Positions 26,290 through 34,633 of a stretch of 64,000 nucleotides of DNA are shown one piece after another (position 1 is the first letter of the stretch; the number at the start of each line of letters is the position of its first letter). The notes below the pieces were generated by a model, which was not told the origin of the DNA, ran no database searches, and worked only from the letters and a program-made list of their open reading frames with translations. The DNA comes from Parafilimonas terrae. Its GTDB lineage: Bacteria > Bacteroidota > Bacteroidia > Chitinophagales > Chitinophagaceae. Where the stretch lies: contig NZ_FOXQ01000009.1 of the NCBI RefSeq assembly GCF_900115755.1, positions 124,001 through 188,000 on the forward strand, given 5' to 3'. Position numbers and translations under genes: made by a program.

Positions 26290-27252
26290 GTGATGAATGA
26301 TTTTTTTATCGGCATTGATTTAGGCGGCACAAGAATAAAACTTGGGTTGGTGAGCTGCAATAAGCAAGGCAATAACATGCTGGTTGATAAACAAATTATT
26401 CCCGCACAATCAGCAAAAGGGTTAGCTGCAACCCTGCCCGTAATAAAAGATCACATGAATGCATTGCTTCATGCAAACAATGTTAATATCAATACATTTA
26501 AAGGCATTGGTTTTGGGTTCCCGGGACTGGTAGATCCAACCACCAATCAAATATTAAGCACTAACGCTAAATACGATGATGCCTTGCATATAAAGCTGGA
26601 TGAATGGGTGCAGGCCAACTGGAACGTTGATTTTTTTATGGATAACGATGCCCGTCTTGCTGCTGTGGGTGAATGGAAATATGGCGCCGGCAGCGATACA
26701 GATGACCTTGTAGTGATGACGATTGGCACAGGCATCGGCACGTCCGTTATTATGAACGGGCAGGTAATGCGTGGCAAACATTTTGAGGCCGGTTGCCTCG
26801 GCGGGCACATCTCGGTTGTTTATAATGGCAGGCAATGCACCTGCGGCAATAAAGGCTGCGTGGAAGCCTATGCCGCAACCTGGAGTTTAAAAGAAAGGAT
26901 ACAGGCGCATGAAGCATTCGGCAAGAGTTCATTATCAAAAGTTGATGTGATAGATTTTGAAGCCTTGTTTAACGAAGCAGATAAAAACGATGCGCTGGCT
27001 GTTGAATTTAAAAACGATTGCATACAGCTTTGGTCCGCAGCTATTGTAAACCTCATTCATGCTTACGACCCGGAAGTAGTGGTTATTGGCGGCGGTGTAA
27101 TGCACCGGCATGAAGAATTGATACCAGGTATAAAAGAACTTGTTCATAAACATGCCTGGACGCCATGGGGAAAGGTTGAAATTGAACCATCGCAACTGTT
27201 AAGCGATGCGGGCATTTATGGCGCTGTGTATTGTTTGCAGCATAAAGTATAA
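26290..27252 (+). CDS. ROK-family sugar kinase
   Basis: 320 residues. The phosphate-binding motif is GIDLGGTRIKLGLV (residues 8-21), the catalytic Asp lies in FMDNDARLAAVGEW, and GTGIGTSVIMNG binds ATP. The zinc-binding ROK signature is complete: CTCGNKGCVEAYAA after GGHISV. C-terminal VVIGGGVMHR is the adenosine motif. It is most likely a gluco-, fructo- or mannokinase feeding the neighbouring isomerases; specificity cannot be read from sequence. It belongs to the unit with the cupin isomerase. Confidence 0.93.
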   Translation: MMNDFFIGIDLGGTRIKLGLVSCNKQGNNMLVDKQIIPAQSAKGLAATLPVIKDHMNALLHANNVNINTFKGIGFGFPGLVDPTTNQILSTNAKYDDALHIKLDEWVQANWNVDFFMDNDARLAAVGEWKYGAGSDTDDLVVMTIGTGIGTSVIMNGQVMRGKHFEAGCLGGHISVVYNGRQCTCGNKGCVEAYAATWSLKERIQAHEAFGKSSLSKVDVIDFEALFNEADKNDALAVEFKNDCIQLWSAAIVNLIHAYDPEVVVIGGGVMHRHEELIPGIKELVHKHAWTPWGKVEIEPSQLLSDAGIYGAVYCLQHKV

Positions 27253-27322
27253 TTGATATTGCTGATTGATTTTATAAAGACGATTGAACACTGCTTCAAT
27301 CATCAAACTGGTTAATAATATA

Positions 27323-27409
27323 GAGATGCCTCGTTACCCGGCATGACGTTTGAAGACCGTGAACAAACACAGCCACATTGAACGTCATTTCGGCGACAGG
27401 AGAAATCTC
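27323..27409. repeat. imperfect palindromic element, copy left of the PMI gene
   Basis: GAGAT...CATGACGTT pairs with AACGTCAT...AATCTC to give a long imperfect hairpin. Both halves recur in reverse orientation at 29285-29313 and 29479-29510, so similar elements bracket the PMI gene. Confidence 0.65.
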
Positions 27410-27472
27410 CCGGGTATTAGCCAGGTCTATACAATAAGAGTAAATACATAAAGATTAAATTATAAATTTCTA

Positions 27473-29236
27473 ATGGCTACGTATATTCCTAATTATAACA
27501 AGTTTCCTATTGTTCAGGCAAATAATAAAAATGTTGTTTGTGGCGAGGGCTGGGAACAGGTTAGCAATATTATCAACAACAGCATTCAATCAGTACCCAA
27601 TACAAAAAAAATTATTGCCATTGAATGTTATACCGAAATACTGGATGAAGAAGTGTTGAACAATCTTCAATCTTCAGTTAAAGGTGAATTTATTCTTACC
27701 AAAGACTACATGCTGCCTGAAGATGCAATCAGCAAAATGGTATATCCAGATGTTACGGATGATGCAGTATTTGGTTATATCACCCGTCTTACAATCAACG
27801 ATTTTTTTGATGCAGAAAAGATTGAGCATTTCAAAAAAGAATTAGAACAGAAACAAGGCACAATAATTATATATGGCGTTGGAGCAACCCTGCTTCCCCA
27901 GCAATATGACCTCCTGCTTTATTTAGATATGACACGCTGGGAAGGCCAGCTTCGCCAACGCAGGAATGAAGTAAGTAACCTTGGTGTAAATAATAAAAAC
28001 CTGAAAGCTTCACTTCAATATAAACAAGCCTATTTTGTTGACTGGCGTGTGGTTAATCGCCACAAAAAAACATTGATGAACAAATGGGATTTTGTAGTGG
28101 ACACCGTTAAAAAAAATAACCCTAAAATTGTTGATGGCAAAGCTTTCAACGAAGCATTAAAACAAACGGCGCATCAGCCTTTCCGCGTTGTTCCGTTTTT
28201 TGATCCCGGCCCCTGGGGCGGGCAATGGATGAAGAAATATTGCGGCCTTGATAAGAGCGAAAAAAACTTTGCCTGGTGCTTCGATGGTGTGCCGGAAGAA
28301 AACAGTTTATTGTTGCAGTTTAATGATGTTGTTTTTGAAACGCCTTCCATCAACGTTGTTTTTGCGCAGCCAAAAGCCTTATTAGGCAATGTTGTTGAAG
28401 CGAGGTTTGGCGCAGAGTTTCCCATCCGTTTCGATTTTTTAGATACGATTGAAGGTGGCAACCTAAGCCTGCAGGTGCATCCAACAAATGAATATATCCG
28501 TGAAAAATTCGGCATGTTTTATACGCAGGATGAAAGCTATTATATGCTGGATGCCGATGAAGATGCTTTTGTATATCTCGGCTTAAAAGATAACATTGAA
28601 CCACAACAAATGATTGCCGAATTAACGGAAGCGCAAAAAGGCGAACAACCTTTTGATGCTGACAAATTCGTAAATAAAATACCTGTCAAAAAACACGATC
28701 ATGTTTTAATACCATCCGGCACGGTGCATTGTTCCGGCAGGGGAAGCATGGTGCTTGAAATAAGTGCAACCCCCTACATCTTCACATTTAAATTATGGGA
28801 TTGGGGAAGATTGGGTTTAGATGGAAAGCCACGGCCCATTAATATAAAACATGGCGAAAAAGTTATTGACTGGTCGCGTACAACCGAATGGACAAAAAAT
28901 AATTTAGTTAACACAATAAAAGAAATAAACCGCGGTGATGGCTGGCGGGAAGAATATACCGGCCTGCATGAAACTGAGTTTATAGAAACACGCCGTCATT
29001 GGTTTACAGCCACAGTACCGCATCAAACAAATGGCAGTGTGAATGTGCTGAATTTGATTGAAGGCCGTGAAGCGATTGTTGAAAGCCCGGCCAATGCATT
29101 CGAACCTTTTATTGTGCATTATGCAGAAACGTTCATCATTCCCGAATCAGTGAAAGAATATACGATTCGCCCTTATGGTGAAAGTGAAGGAAAAGAGTGC
29201 GCAACATTGAAAGCGTTTGTAAGATTTAAAGCATAA
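27473..29236 (+). CDS. class I mannose-6-phosphate isomerase with an extra N-terminal domain
   Basis: 587 residues, about twice a minimal PMI. Residues from about 235 onward are the isomerase: FDPGPWGGQWMKK, FPIRFDFLDTIEGGNLSLQV followed by HPTNEY (metal His), DESYYMLDADEDAFVYLGLK, and LIPSGTVHCSGRGSMVLEIS with the second metal His. The first 210 residues are a separate alpha/beta domain (IIAIECYTEILDEEVLNNL, IIIYGVGATLLPQQYDLLLY, RWEGQLRQRRNEV) whose layout resembles a P-loop nucleoside kinase but has no intact Walker A lysine motif. It interconverts mannose-6-P and fructose-6-P. It lies 220 bases after the kinase and is flanked by palindromic elements. Confidence 0.88.
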   Translation: MATYIPNYNKFPIVQANNKNVVCGEGWEQVSNIINNSIQSVPNTKKIIAIECYTEILDEEVLNNLQSSVKGEFILTKDYMLPEDAISKMVYPDVTDDAVFGYITRLTINDFFDAEKIEHFKKELEQKQGTIIIYGVGATLLPQQYDLLLYLDMTRWEGQLRQRRNEVSNLGVNNKNLKASLQYKQAYFVDWRVVNRHKKTLMNKWDFVVDTVKKNNPKIVDGKAFNEALKQTAHQPFRVVPFFDPGPWGGQWMKKYCGLDKSEKNFAWCFDGVPEENSLLLQFNDVVFETPSINVVFAQPKALLGNVVEARFGAEFPIRFDFLDTIEGGNLSLQVHPTNEYIREKFGMFYTQDESYYMLDADEDAFVYLGLKDNIEPQQMIAELTEAQKGEQPFDADKFVNKIPVKKHDHVLIPSGTVHCSGRGSMVLEISATPYIFTFKLWDWGRLGLDGKPRPINIKHGEKVIDWSRTTEWTKNNLVNTIKEINRGDGWREEYTGLHETEFIETRRHWFTATVPHQTNGSVNVLNLIEGREAIVESPANAFEPFIVHYAETFIIPESVKEYTIRPYGESEGKECATLKAFVRFKA

Positions 29237-29284
29237 AGTTTTTAATCAACACATGCAAGTTGATTGATTTAATAAAGTTCTTTG

Positions 29285-29548
29285 AATGTCATGTCGGGGT
29301 AACGAGACATCTCTTGAAAATAAAGATGAGTGAATAATTGTTTGACCTTAATAGAATTTAGCAACACCTTCTTCAACCTTATTAATAAAATAATAAGGTT
29401 GGGTTTTATAATTATGATTTTTTCTATTAAGGTTGAGCAAGTTTAAATCGTTGATTAATTATTATGCCTGTTGATAATCGGGAGATTTCCCCTATCGTCG
29501 AAATGACGTTGCAACAAACCTGACAGGTTTTTGAAACCTGTTAGGTTT
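29285..29548. repeat. palindromic elements right of the PMI gene
   Basis: Three pieces are seen. 29285-29313 (AATGTCATGTCGGGGTAACG) and 29479-29510 (GGGAGATTTCCCCTATCGTC) are reverse-orientation relatives of the two halves of 27323-27409. 29516-29548 is a third palindrome, AAACCTGACAGGTTT facing AAACCTGTTAGGTTT. A half copy of the last (AAACCTGTGAGGTTTTGG) lies near 57536. Confidence 0.65.
29374..29406 (+). terminator. Rho-independent terminator after the PMI gene
   Basis: An 11-bp perfect stem (CAACCTTATTA with TAATAAGGTTG) with a six-base loop, followed by GGTTTT. It would separate the PMI gene from the next cupin gene at least partially. Confidence 0.7.
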
Positions 29549-29579
29549 AATATAATTCAAACAAAAATCACAAAAATAT

Positions 29580-29975
29580 ATGAGTGAATATGTAACCAAA
29601 CCCATTCCCGTTACAAAGCCTGATGTGGCTTTTGTATCAAGGCCGTGGGGCACTTTTAAACAGTTTGCATTCAATGAAGATTGCACGGTAAGTTTAATGA
29701 GCGTGCTGCCCGGCCAGCGTTTAAGCCTTCAGTCGCATACAGGCCGTGCAGAACTTTGGATTGTGATTGATGATGGCGCCACCGTGCAGGTTGGCGATGA
29801 CATAAAAGATTGCAATGCAGGCGATGAAATATGGATTCCTGCCAATGAAAAGCACCGCCTTTCCTGCAAAGGAGATAAAGCAGTGCGTGTGCTGGAAGTG
29901 GCATTTGGCAACTGGCAGCAGGCCGATATTCAACGCTACGATGATGATTACAAACGTCCTGGAGAAGGAGAATAA
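29580..29975 (+). CDS. stand-alone type II phosphomannose-isomerase-like cupin
   Basis: 131 residues that correspond to the C-terminal cupin of bifunctional ManC/AlgA-type enzymes, without the nucleotidyltransferase domain. Signatures are SRPWGTFKQFAFNEDCTVSL, LPGQRLSLQSHTGRAELWIV (metal ligands) and AGDEIWIPANEKHRLSC. It probably isomerises mannose-6-P or binds a related sugar phosphate. It lies 18 bases before a sugar porter gene, so the two are likely co-transcribed. It is the third isomerase-type protein in this gene group. Confidence 0.88.
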   Translation: MSEYVTKPIPVTKPDVAFVSRPWGTFKQFAFNEDCTVSLMSVLPGQRLSLQSHTGRAELWIVIDDGATVQVGDDIKDCNAGDEIWIPANEKHRLSCKGDKAVRVLEVAFGNWQQADIQRYDDDYKRPGEGE

Positions 29976-29992
29976 ACAACAACGATTGCCTT

Positions 29993-31348
29993 ATGAATTT
30001 TAGTAAACGAACAAACTATATCTGTTTTGCCGTTGCGCTTGGCGGTTTATTATTCGGGTTTGATACAGCCGTTATTTCAGGCGCTATCAGTTTTGTAAAA
30101 ACACAATTTTCATTAGATACAGTTGCTGAAGGCTGGTTAGTGAGCAGCGGCTTATTAGGTTCTATCATCGGCGTATTTACAACAGGTATTATCAGCGATA
30201 GAATTGGCAGAAAGAAAACCATCATCATCGCGGCAGTTATGTTTTTATTATCAGGGTTTGGTTGCGGTTTTGCTTCTTCCTTTACCTTACTTGTGGCTGC
30301 AAGAATGATCGGCGGCATTGGCGTTGGCATGGCTTCTGTTATCTCGCCCATGTATATATCAGAATTTGCACCGGCAGATAAAAGAGGAAGAATGGTTGCT
30401 TATTATCAACTCGCTATTACTTTCGGCATTCTTCTCGCCTACTTTTCAAATGCAGCTATACTGTCTGCATCAGGCAACAGCGGCAGTGAATTACTGGCAG
30501 AACCCTGGCGTGGCATGTTTATGGTGATGTGTATTCCTTCTATCCTCTTTTTATTCTTATTGATAAAAGTGCCCGAAAGCCCGCGCTGGCTGGTTGAGGT
30601 AAACAGGCAGGCCGATGCACAGAATATTTTATACACAGTTCGCCCGAAACCCGCAGCAGATAAGGAACTCAGCGATATTGAAAATGCAAGGGCAAGAACA
30701 AAAACAGCCTCGGTCTCTTTGTTGCACCCATCGGTCCGCATTCCGTTAATCATCGGAATTGTATTGGCGGTGCTGCAACAATTTTCCGGCATCAATGCTA
30801 TTATTTATTATGGCCCCAACATATTTCAGTCGGCAGGTTTTGACAGTAGCAATGCATTAATGTTCCAGGTTATTATCGGCACGGTAAATTTTTTATCTAC
30901 CATTATTGCTATTGCTTACGCTGATAAATACGGCCGCAAATTTTTATTAAAAACCGGGTTAACAGGCATCATCATTTCACTGATATTATGCGGCGCTCTT
31001 TTTTATACCAACAATACACAAGGCATTTTATTATTGGTATTAATGATGATCTATATTATTTGTTTCGCCTTCTCTATAGGCCCGGTAACATGGATCATCA
31101 TCAATGAAATTTTTCCAACGCATGTGCGTGTAAAAGCAGTTACGGTTTGCACTATGGCTTTGTGGATAGCCGTATGGCTGGTTGGCCAGTTCTTTCCCTG
31201 GCTGCTGGAAAAAGTGGGGCCCGCATTTACCTTTTGGGCATTCGCAGTCTTCAGTTTAATCAATCTCATATTCAGTTTAACAATTGTAAAAGAAACAAAA
31301 GGCAAAACACTCGAAGAAATGGATACGGCTTTTGTTGCGCCTCATTAA
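29993..31348 (+). CDS. sugar porter family MFS transporter
   Basis: 451 residues with 12 predicted helices. Sugar-porter signatures are intact: GGLLFGFDTAVISGAI in helix 1, DRIGRKKTII between helices 2 and 3, PESPRWLVE before the central loop, QQFSGINAIIYYGPNIF in helix 7, DKYGRKFLLK between helices 8 and 9, and ETKGKTLEEMD at the C-terminus. It imports a hexose or pentose with protons across the inner membrane. Position after the two PMI-type genes and the kinase suggests a free hexose such as glucose, fructose or mannose. Confidence 0.95.
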   Translation: MNFSKRTNYICFAVALGGLLFGFDTAVISGAISFVKTQFSLDTVAEGWLVSSGLLGSIIGVFTTGIISDRIGRKKTIIIAAVMFLLSGFGCGFASSFTLLVAARMIGGIGVGMASVISPMYISEFAPADKRGRMVAYYQLAITFGILLAYFSNAAILSASGNSGSELLAEPWRGMFMVMCIPSILFLFLLIKVPESPRWLVEVNRQADAQNILYTVRPKPAADKELSDIENARARTKTASVSLLHPSVRIPLIIGIVLAVLQQFSGINAIIYYGPNIFQSAGFDSSNALMFQVIIGTVNFLSTIIAIAYADKYGRKFLLKTGLTGIIISLILCGALFYTNNTQGILLLVLMMIYIICFAFSIGPVTWIIINEIFPTHVRVKAVTVCTMALWIAVWLVGQFFPWLLEKVGPAFTFWAFAVFSLINLIFSLTIVKETKGKTLEEMDTAFVAPH

Positions 31349-31383
31349 AAAAAACACTATTATTCATTAATAAAACAATAACA

Positions 31384-32409
31384 ATGGCTTCAAGAAGAAA
31401 ATTTTTACAAACCGCCGCATTGGGCTCTGCTGCTGCTTTAAGCAGCACCAAACTTATAGCCCGGGATAAAAAAATATATAACATAAAAGATAACCCGGTT
31501 GTTGTATCTACATGGGGTTTCGGACAAACGGCAAATGCAGGCGCCTGGGAAATTTTAGGTAAGGGCGGAAGAGCATTGGATGCTGTTGAAGCCGGTGTAA
31601 AAATTCCTGAAGCCGATCCAACCAATCAAACTATTGGATTAGGTGGATTGCCTGATCGTGACGGCCATGTAACACTTGATGCCTGCATTATGGATGAAAA
31701 TTATAACTGTGGTTCTGTAATGTGCCTTGAACATATTGTTCATGCTATTTCTGTTGCAAGATTGGTGATGGAAAAAACGCCGCATATTGTTTTAGCTGGT
31801 GAAGGCGCATTGCAATTCGCGTTAGCCAATGGTTTTAAAAAAGAAAATCTTTTAACACCAGAAAGCGAAAAGGCATGGAAAGAATGGTTGAAGACATCTA
31901 ACTATCATCCGGAGATAAATGTGGAGAACAGGTTGTATGATAAAAGCAAAGACCCTATGCCGGGCGGGCCGTCCAACCATGACACTATTGGCATGATGGC
32001 AATGGATGCAAACGGTAATTTAAGCGGCGCATGCACAACGAGCGGGCTCGCTTACAAAATTCATGGCCGTGTTGGCGACTCTCCTATCATTGGCGCTGGC
32101 TTATATGTTGATAATGAAATTGGTGCGGCAACATCAACCGGTGTGGGTGAAGAAGTAATTCGCATTGTTGGTTCACATTTAGTGGTTGAATTGATGCGGC
32201 AAGGCAAAAGCCCTGAAGATGCGTGCAGGGAAGCTGTTGAAAGAATTGTAAAAAGAAATCCTGAAAAATCAAAAGATATTCAGGTAGGTTTTGTAGCATT
32301 GAATAAAAAAGGTGAATATGGCGCCTATAGTTTGCAACCGGGTTTTGTTTACTCTGTAACCGGTAAAACAATCAATAAAATATTTCCTTCAAAAAGTTTT
32401 TATAAATAA
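31384..32409 (+). CDS. glycosylasparaginase (N4-(beta-N-acetylglucosaminyl)-L-asparaginase)
   Basis: 341 residues from the ATG at 31384; longer upstream starts overlap the porter gene and spoil the signal. The N-terminus MASRRKFLQTAALGSAAALS is a twin-arginine-type signal, so the enzyme is exported. It belongs to the Ntn-hydrolases: the autocleavage site and nucleophile are in NHDTIGMMA, Thr201, and DSPIIGAGLYVDNEIGAATS with GRVGD and TGVGEEV binds the substrate. It cleaves the GlcNAc-Asn bond left after protein part removal from N-glycans. Its place next to kinase, isomerases and CutC suggests an N-glycan salvage role. Confidence 0.93.
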   Translation: MASRRKFLQTAALGSAAALSSTKLIARDKKIYNIKDNPVVVSTWGFGQTANAGAWEILGKGGRALDAVEAGVKIPEADPTNQTIGLGGLPDRDGHVTLDACIMDENYNCGSVMCLEHIVHAISVARLVMEKTPHIVLAGEGALQFALANGFKKENLLTPESEKAWKEWLKTSNYHPEINVENRLYDKSKDPMPGGPSNHDTIGMMAMDANGNLSGACTTSGLAYKIHGRVGDSPIIGAGLYVDNEIGAATSTGVGEEVIRIVGSHLVVELMRQGKSPEDACREAVERIVKRNPEKSKDIQVGFVALNKKGEYGAYSLQPGFVYSVTGKTINKIFPSKSFYK

Positions 32410-32414
32410 AATCT

Positions 32415-33143
32415 ATGAGTAATAAAGCAGTATTGGAAGTTTGTGCTTTTCATATTGAGTCTTGTTTAATTGCAGAAAAATGCGGCGCTGTGCGTGTTGA
32501 ATTATGCGACAACCCGATAGAAGGCGGCACCACGCCAAGCTATGGCACAATTAAATTAGTAAGAGAAAAAATCTCGATCAAATTATATCCCATTTTAAGG
32601 CCGCGTTCAGGCAATTATTTTTATAGTGATGAGGAATTTGATATTCTGAAAGATGATATTGAAATGTGCAAACAATTAGGTTGTGATGGAATTTCTGTTG
32701 GCATATCAAAGATTAATTCTGAAGTAGATACAGAAAGATTGAAACGCATTGTTGAATGGGCTGGCCCTATGGGTGTTACCTGTAATCGCATATTTGATTG
32801 CGCGCCGGATGCCTTTAAAGCATTGGAAGATATTATTAGTTGTGGCTGCGAACGCATACTTACATCAGGGCAAAAAAGCGCGGCGCCGGATGCCGCTGAA
32901 CTTTTAAAACAACTGGTTGATAAAGCCGGTGACAGAATTATCATTATGCCAGGCGCCGGTGTAAAATCATCCAACATTGCAAAGCTGAGAGATGCAAGTG
33001 GCGCAAAAGAATTTCATTCATCTGCCAGGAAAATTGCACCGAACCCTGTTACCTATATTAACAAAGAAGTAAGTGATTATGGCAATGTTTATATTGCCGA
33101 TGAAGCTGAAGTAAAAGCTATGATTTCAGCATTAAACAGTTAG
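32415..33143 (+). CDS. cutC: CutC family protein
   Basis: 242 residues of a TIM-barrel protein: LEVCAFHIESCLIAEKCGAV at the start, RVELCDNPIEGGTTPSYGTI, LYPILRPRSGNYFYSDEEF, CDGISVGISK and ILTSGQKSAAPDAAELLKQL, IIIMPGAGV and EFHSSAR. The family was named for copper homeostasis, but its true function is disputed. In Bacteroidota it is often beside glycosylasparaginase and hexosaminidase genes, as here (five bases after the asparaginase stop), which favours a role in glycan metabolism. That is inference. Confidence 0.92.
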   Translation: MSNKAVLEVCAFHIESCLIAEKCGAVRVELCDNPIEGGTTPSYGTIKLVREKISIKLYPILRPRSGNYFYSDEEFDILKDDIEMCKQLGCDGISVGISKINSEVDTERLKRIVEWAGPMGVTCNRIFDCAPDAFKALEDIISCGCERILTSGQKSAAPDAAELLKQLVDKAGDRIIIMPGAGVKSSNIAKLRDASGAKEFHSSARKIAPNPVTYINKEVSDYGNVYIADEAEVKAMISALNS

Positions 33144-33163
33144 GCGTATAAAAATGTATTCAT

Positions 33164-33203
33164 CAAATAACTCCTGTTTTAAAAATCAGGAGTTATTTGT
33201 TTT
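33164..33203. terminator. bidirectional terminator between cutC and the MFS gene
   Basis: A perfect 13-bp stem (CAAATAACTCCTG with CAGGAGTTATTTG) and a ten-base AT loop. The stop codon of the minus-strand MFS gene (33186-33188) lies inside the hairpin. Confidence 0.9.
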
Positions 33204-34499
33204 AACCACTTTCATCTTTGGTGTAAGAAAATGAATAATAACCCATGCAAGCAGATAAGCCAGGCCGCATATTATAAAAAGAATATTATAGCCGGCAACA
33301 ATGTCTCCCTTTGATTTATAAGCATCCAAAAGATAGCCTACGAGAATGGGGAAAAGAATACCGCCTAAGGATCCGGCCATTCCTCCTATTCCAATCACAG
33401 AGCTCAATGCTTTTTTGGGAAACATATCGGATGCAATTGTAAAAATGTTGGCGCTCCATGCATTGTGTGCTGCTGCAGCAAGGCTGATTAAAACAACAAC
33501 TGTCCATATATCACCTGCATATTTTGCATACATAACCGGCAATACACAAATTGCTGCTATAAGCAATGTAGCCTTTCTTGCTTTAAAAACAGGCCAGCCA
33601 CTTTTTATTAAATAAGAAGAAAGATAACCGCCGCCAACGCTGCCAATGGTTGTGGCAAGATAAACAGCGCCCAACTGAAGACTGGGCTTTGATAAATCTA
33701 AAGAAAAGGTAGATGAAAAATAAGATGGCAGCCAGAATAAAAAGAACCACCAGATAGGATCGGTAAGAAACTTACCTGTGATAAACGCCCATGTTTGCCG
33801 AAGGCCAAGTAACTTAAACCAGCTTATTTTTTCTGTTTCTTCCGTTTCATCAACATCGCTGTTTATATAGTTGTATTCCGTTTGTGAAAGACGTTTTTTC
33901 TTTTCGGGCACTTCATAAAAAAACAGCCAGCATACCAGCCATATAAAACCAAGTGCACCGGTAATAATAAATGCTTCTTTCCAGCCATAAGCAGCTAATA
34001 TAAGCGGAACAATAATGGGTGCAATAACAGCGCCAATGCTTGCGCCCGAATTAAACAAACCGGTTGCCAATGCCCTTTCTTTTTTAGGAAACCATTCAGC
34101 AATAGCTTTTATGGCAGCAGGAAAATTCCCCGACTCTCCTATTCCCAAAAAACTTCTTACCATAATAAAACCACCAGTGCTTTTTACGAAAGCATGCAGC
34201 ATGGCGGCAATACTCCACAATATGATTGAAATGGTATAACCCAGCTTTGTACCTATACCGTCTATCAGCCTTCCAAAAAATAATAAGCCTATTGCATAGG
34301 TAAAAGAAAAGGCCATCACAATACGGCTGTAATCCGTTTCTGTCCAGTTGAATTCCTTTTCCAGTACGGGTTTCAGCAAACCAATAACCTGCCTGTCAAT
34401 ATAATTGATAGTGGTTGCAAAGAATAATAATACAACAACCATCCAGCGGATGTTGCTGTTTTTTTTATTAAAAGGAATGATCACAGTTTTAGAATTCAT
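33186..34499 (-). CDS. MFS transporter of the anion:cation symporter type (hexuronate/aldonate-like)
   Basis: 437 residues with 12 helices. ACS-family signatures are visible: FATTINYIDRQVIGLLKPVL in helix 1, YSRIVMAFSFTYAIGLLFFG in helix 2, RSFLGIGESGNFPAAIKAIA and EWFPKKERALATGLFNSG. These match ExuT/GudP-type carriers for hexuronate, glucarate or galactonate. It is the last gene of the minus-strand sugar-acid group, which fits an organic acid substrate. Confidence 0.9.
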   Translation of the reverse strand: MNSKTVIIPFNKKNSNIRWMVVVLLFFATTINYIDRQVIGLLKPVLEKEFNWTETDYSRIVMAFSFTYAIGLLFFGRLIDGIGTKLGYTISIILWSIAAMLHAFVKSTGGFIMVRSFLGIGESGNFPAAIKAIAEWFPKKERALATGLFNSGASIGAVIAPIIVPLILAAYGWKEAFIITGALGFIWLVCWLFFYEVPEKKKRLSQTEYNYINSDVDETEETEKISWFKLLGLRQTWAFITGKFLTDPIWWFFLFWLPSYFSSTFSLDLSKPSLQLGAVYLATTIGSVGGGYLSSYLIKSGWPVFKARKATLLIAAICVLPVMYAKYAGDIWTVVVLISLAAAAHNAWSANIFTIASDMFPKKALSSVIGIGGMAGSLGGILFPILVGYLLDAYKSKGDIVAGYNILFIICGLAYLLAWVIIHFLTPKMKVVKTNNS

Positions 34500-34633
34500 T
34501 TTGCAAGCTGTGGTTTTGCATGTTTTTATTTAGACCTCAGATGCGCAGATAACCCTACGCATTTGTGGTGAACAATTTTTATTTTTTATTACCTCCAAAC
34601 TGCCGCCCTCCGGGGCTTTTGTCAAAACATACA

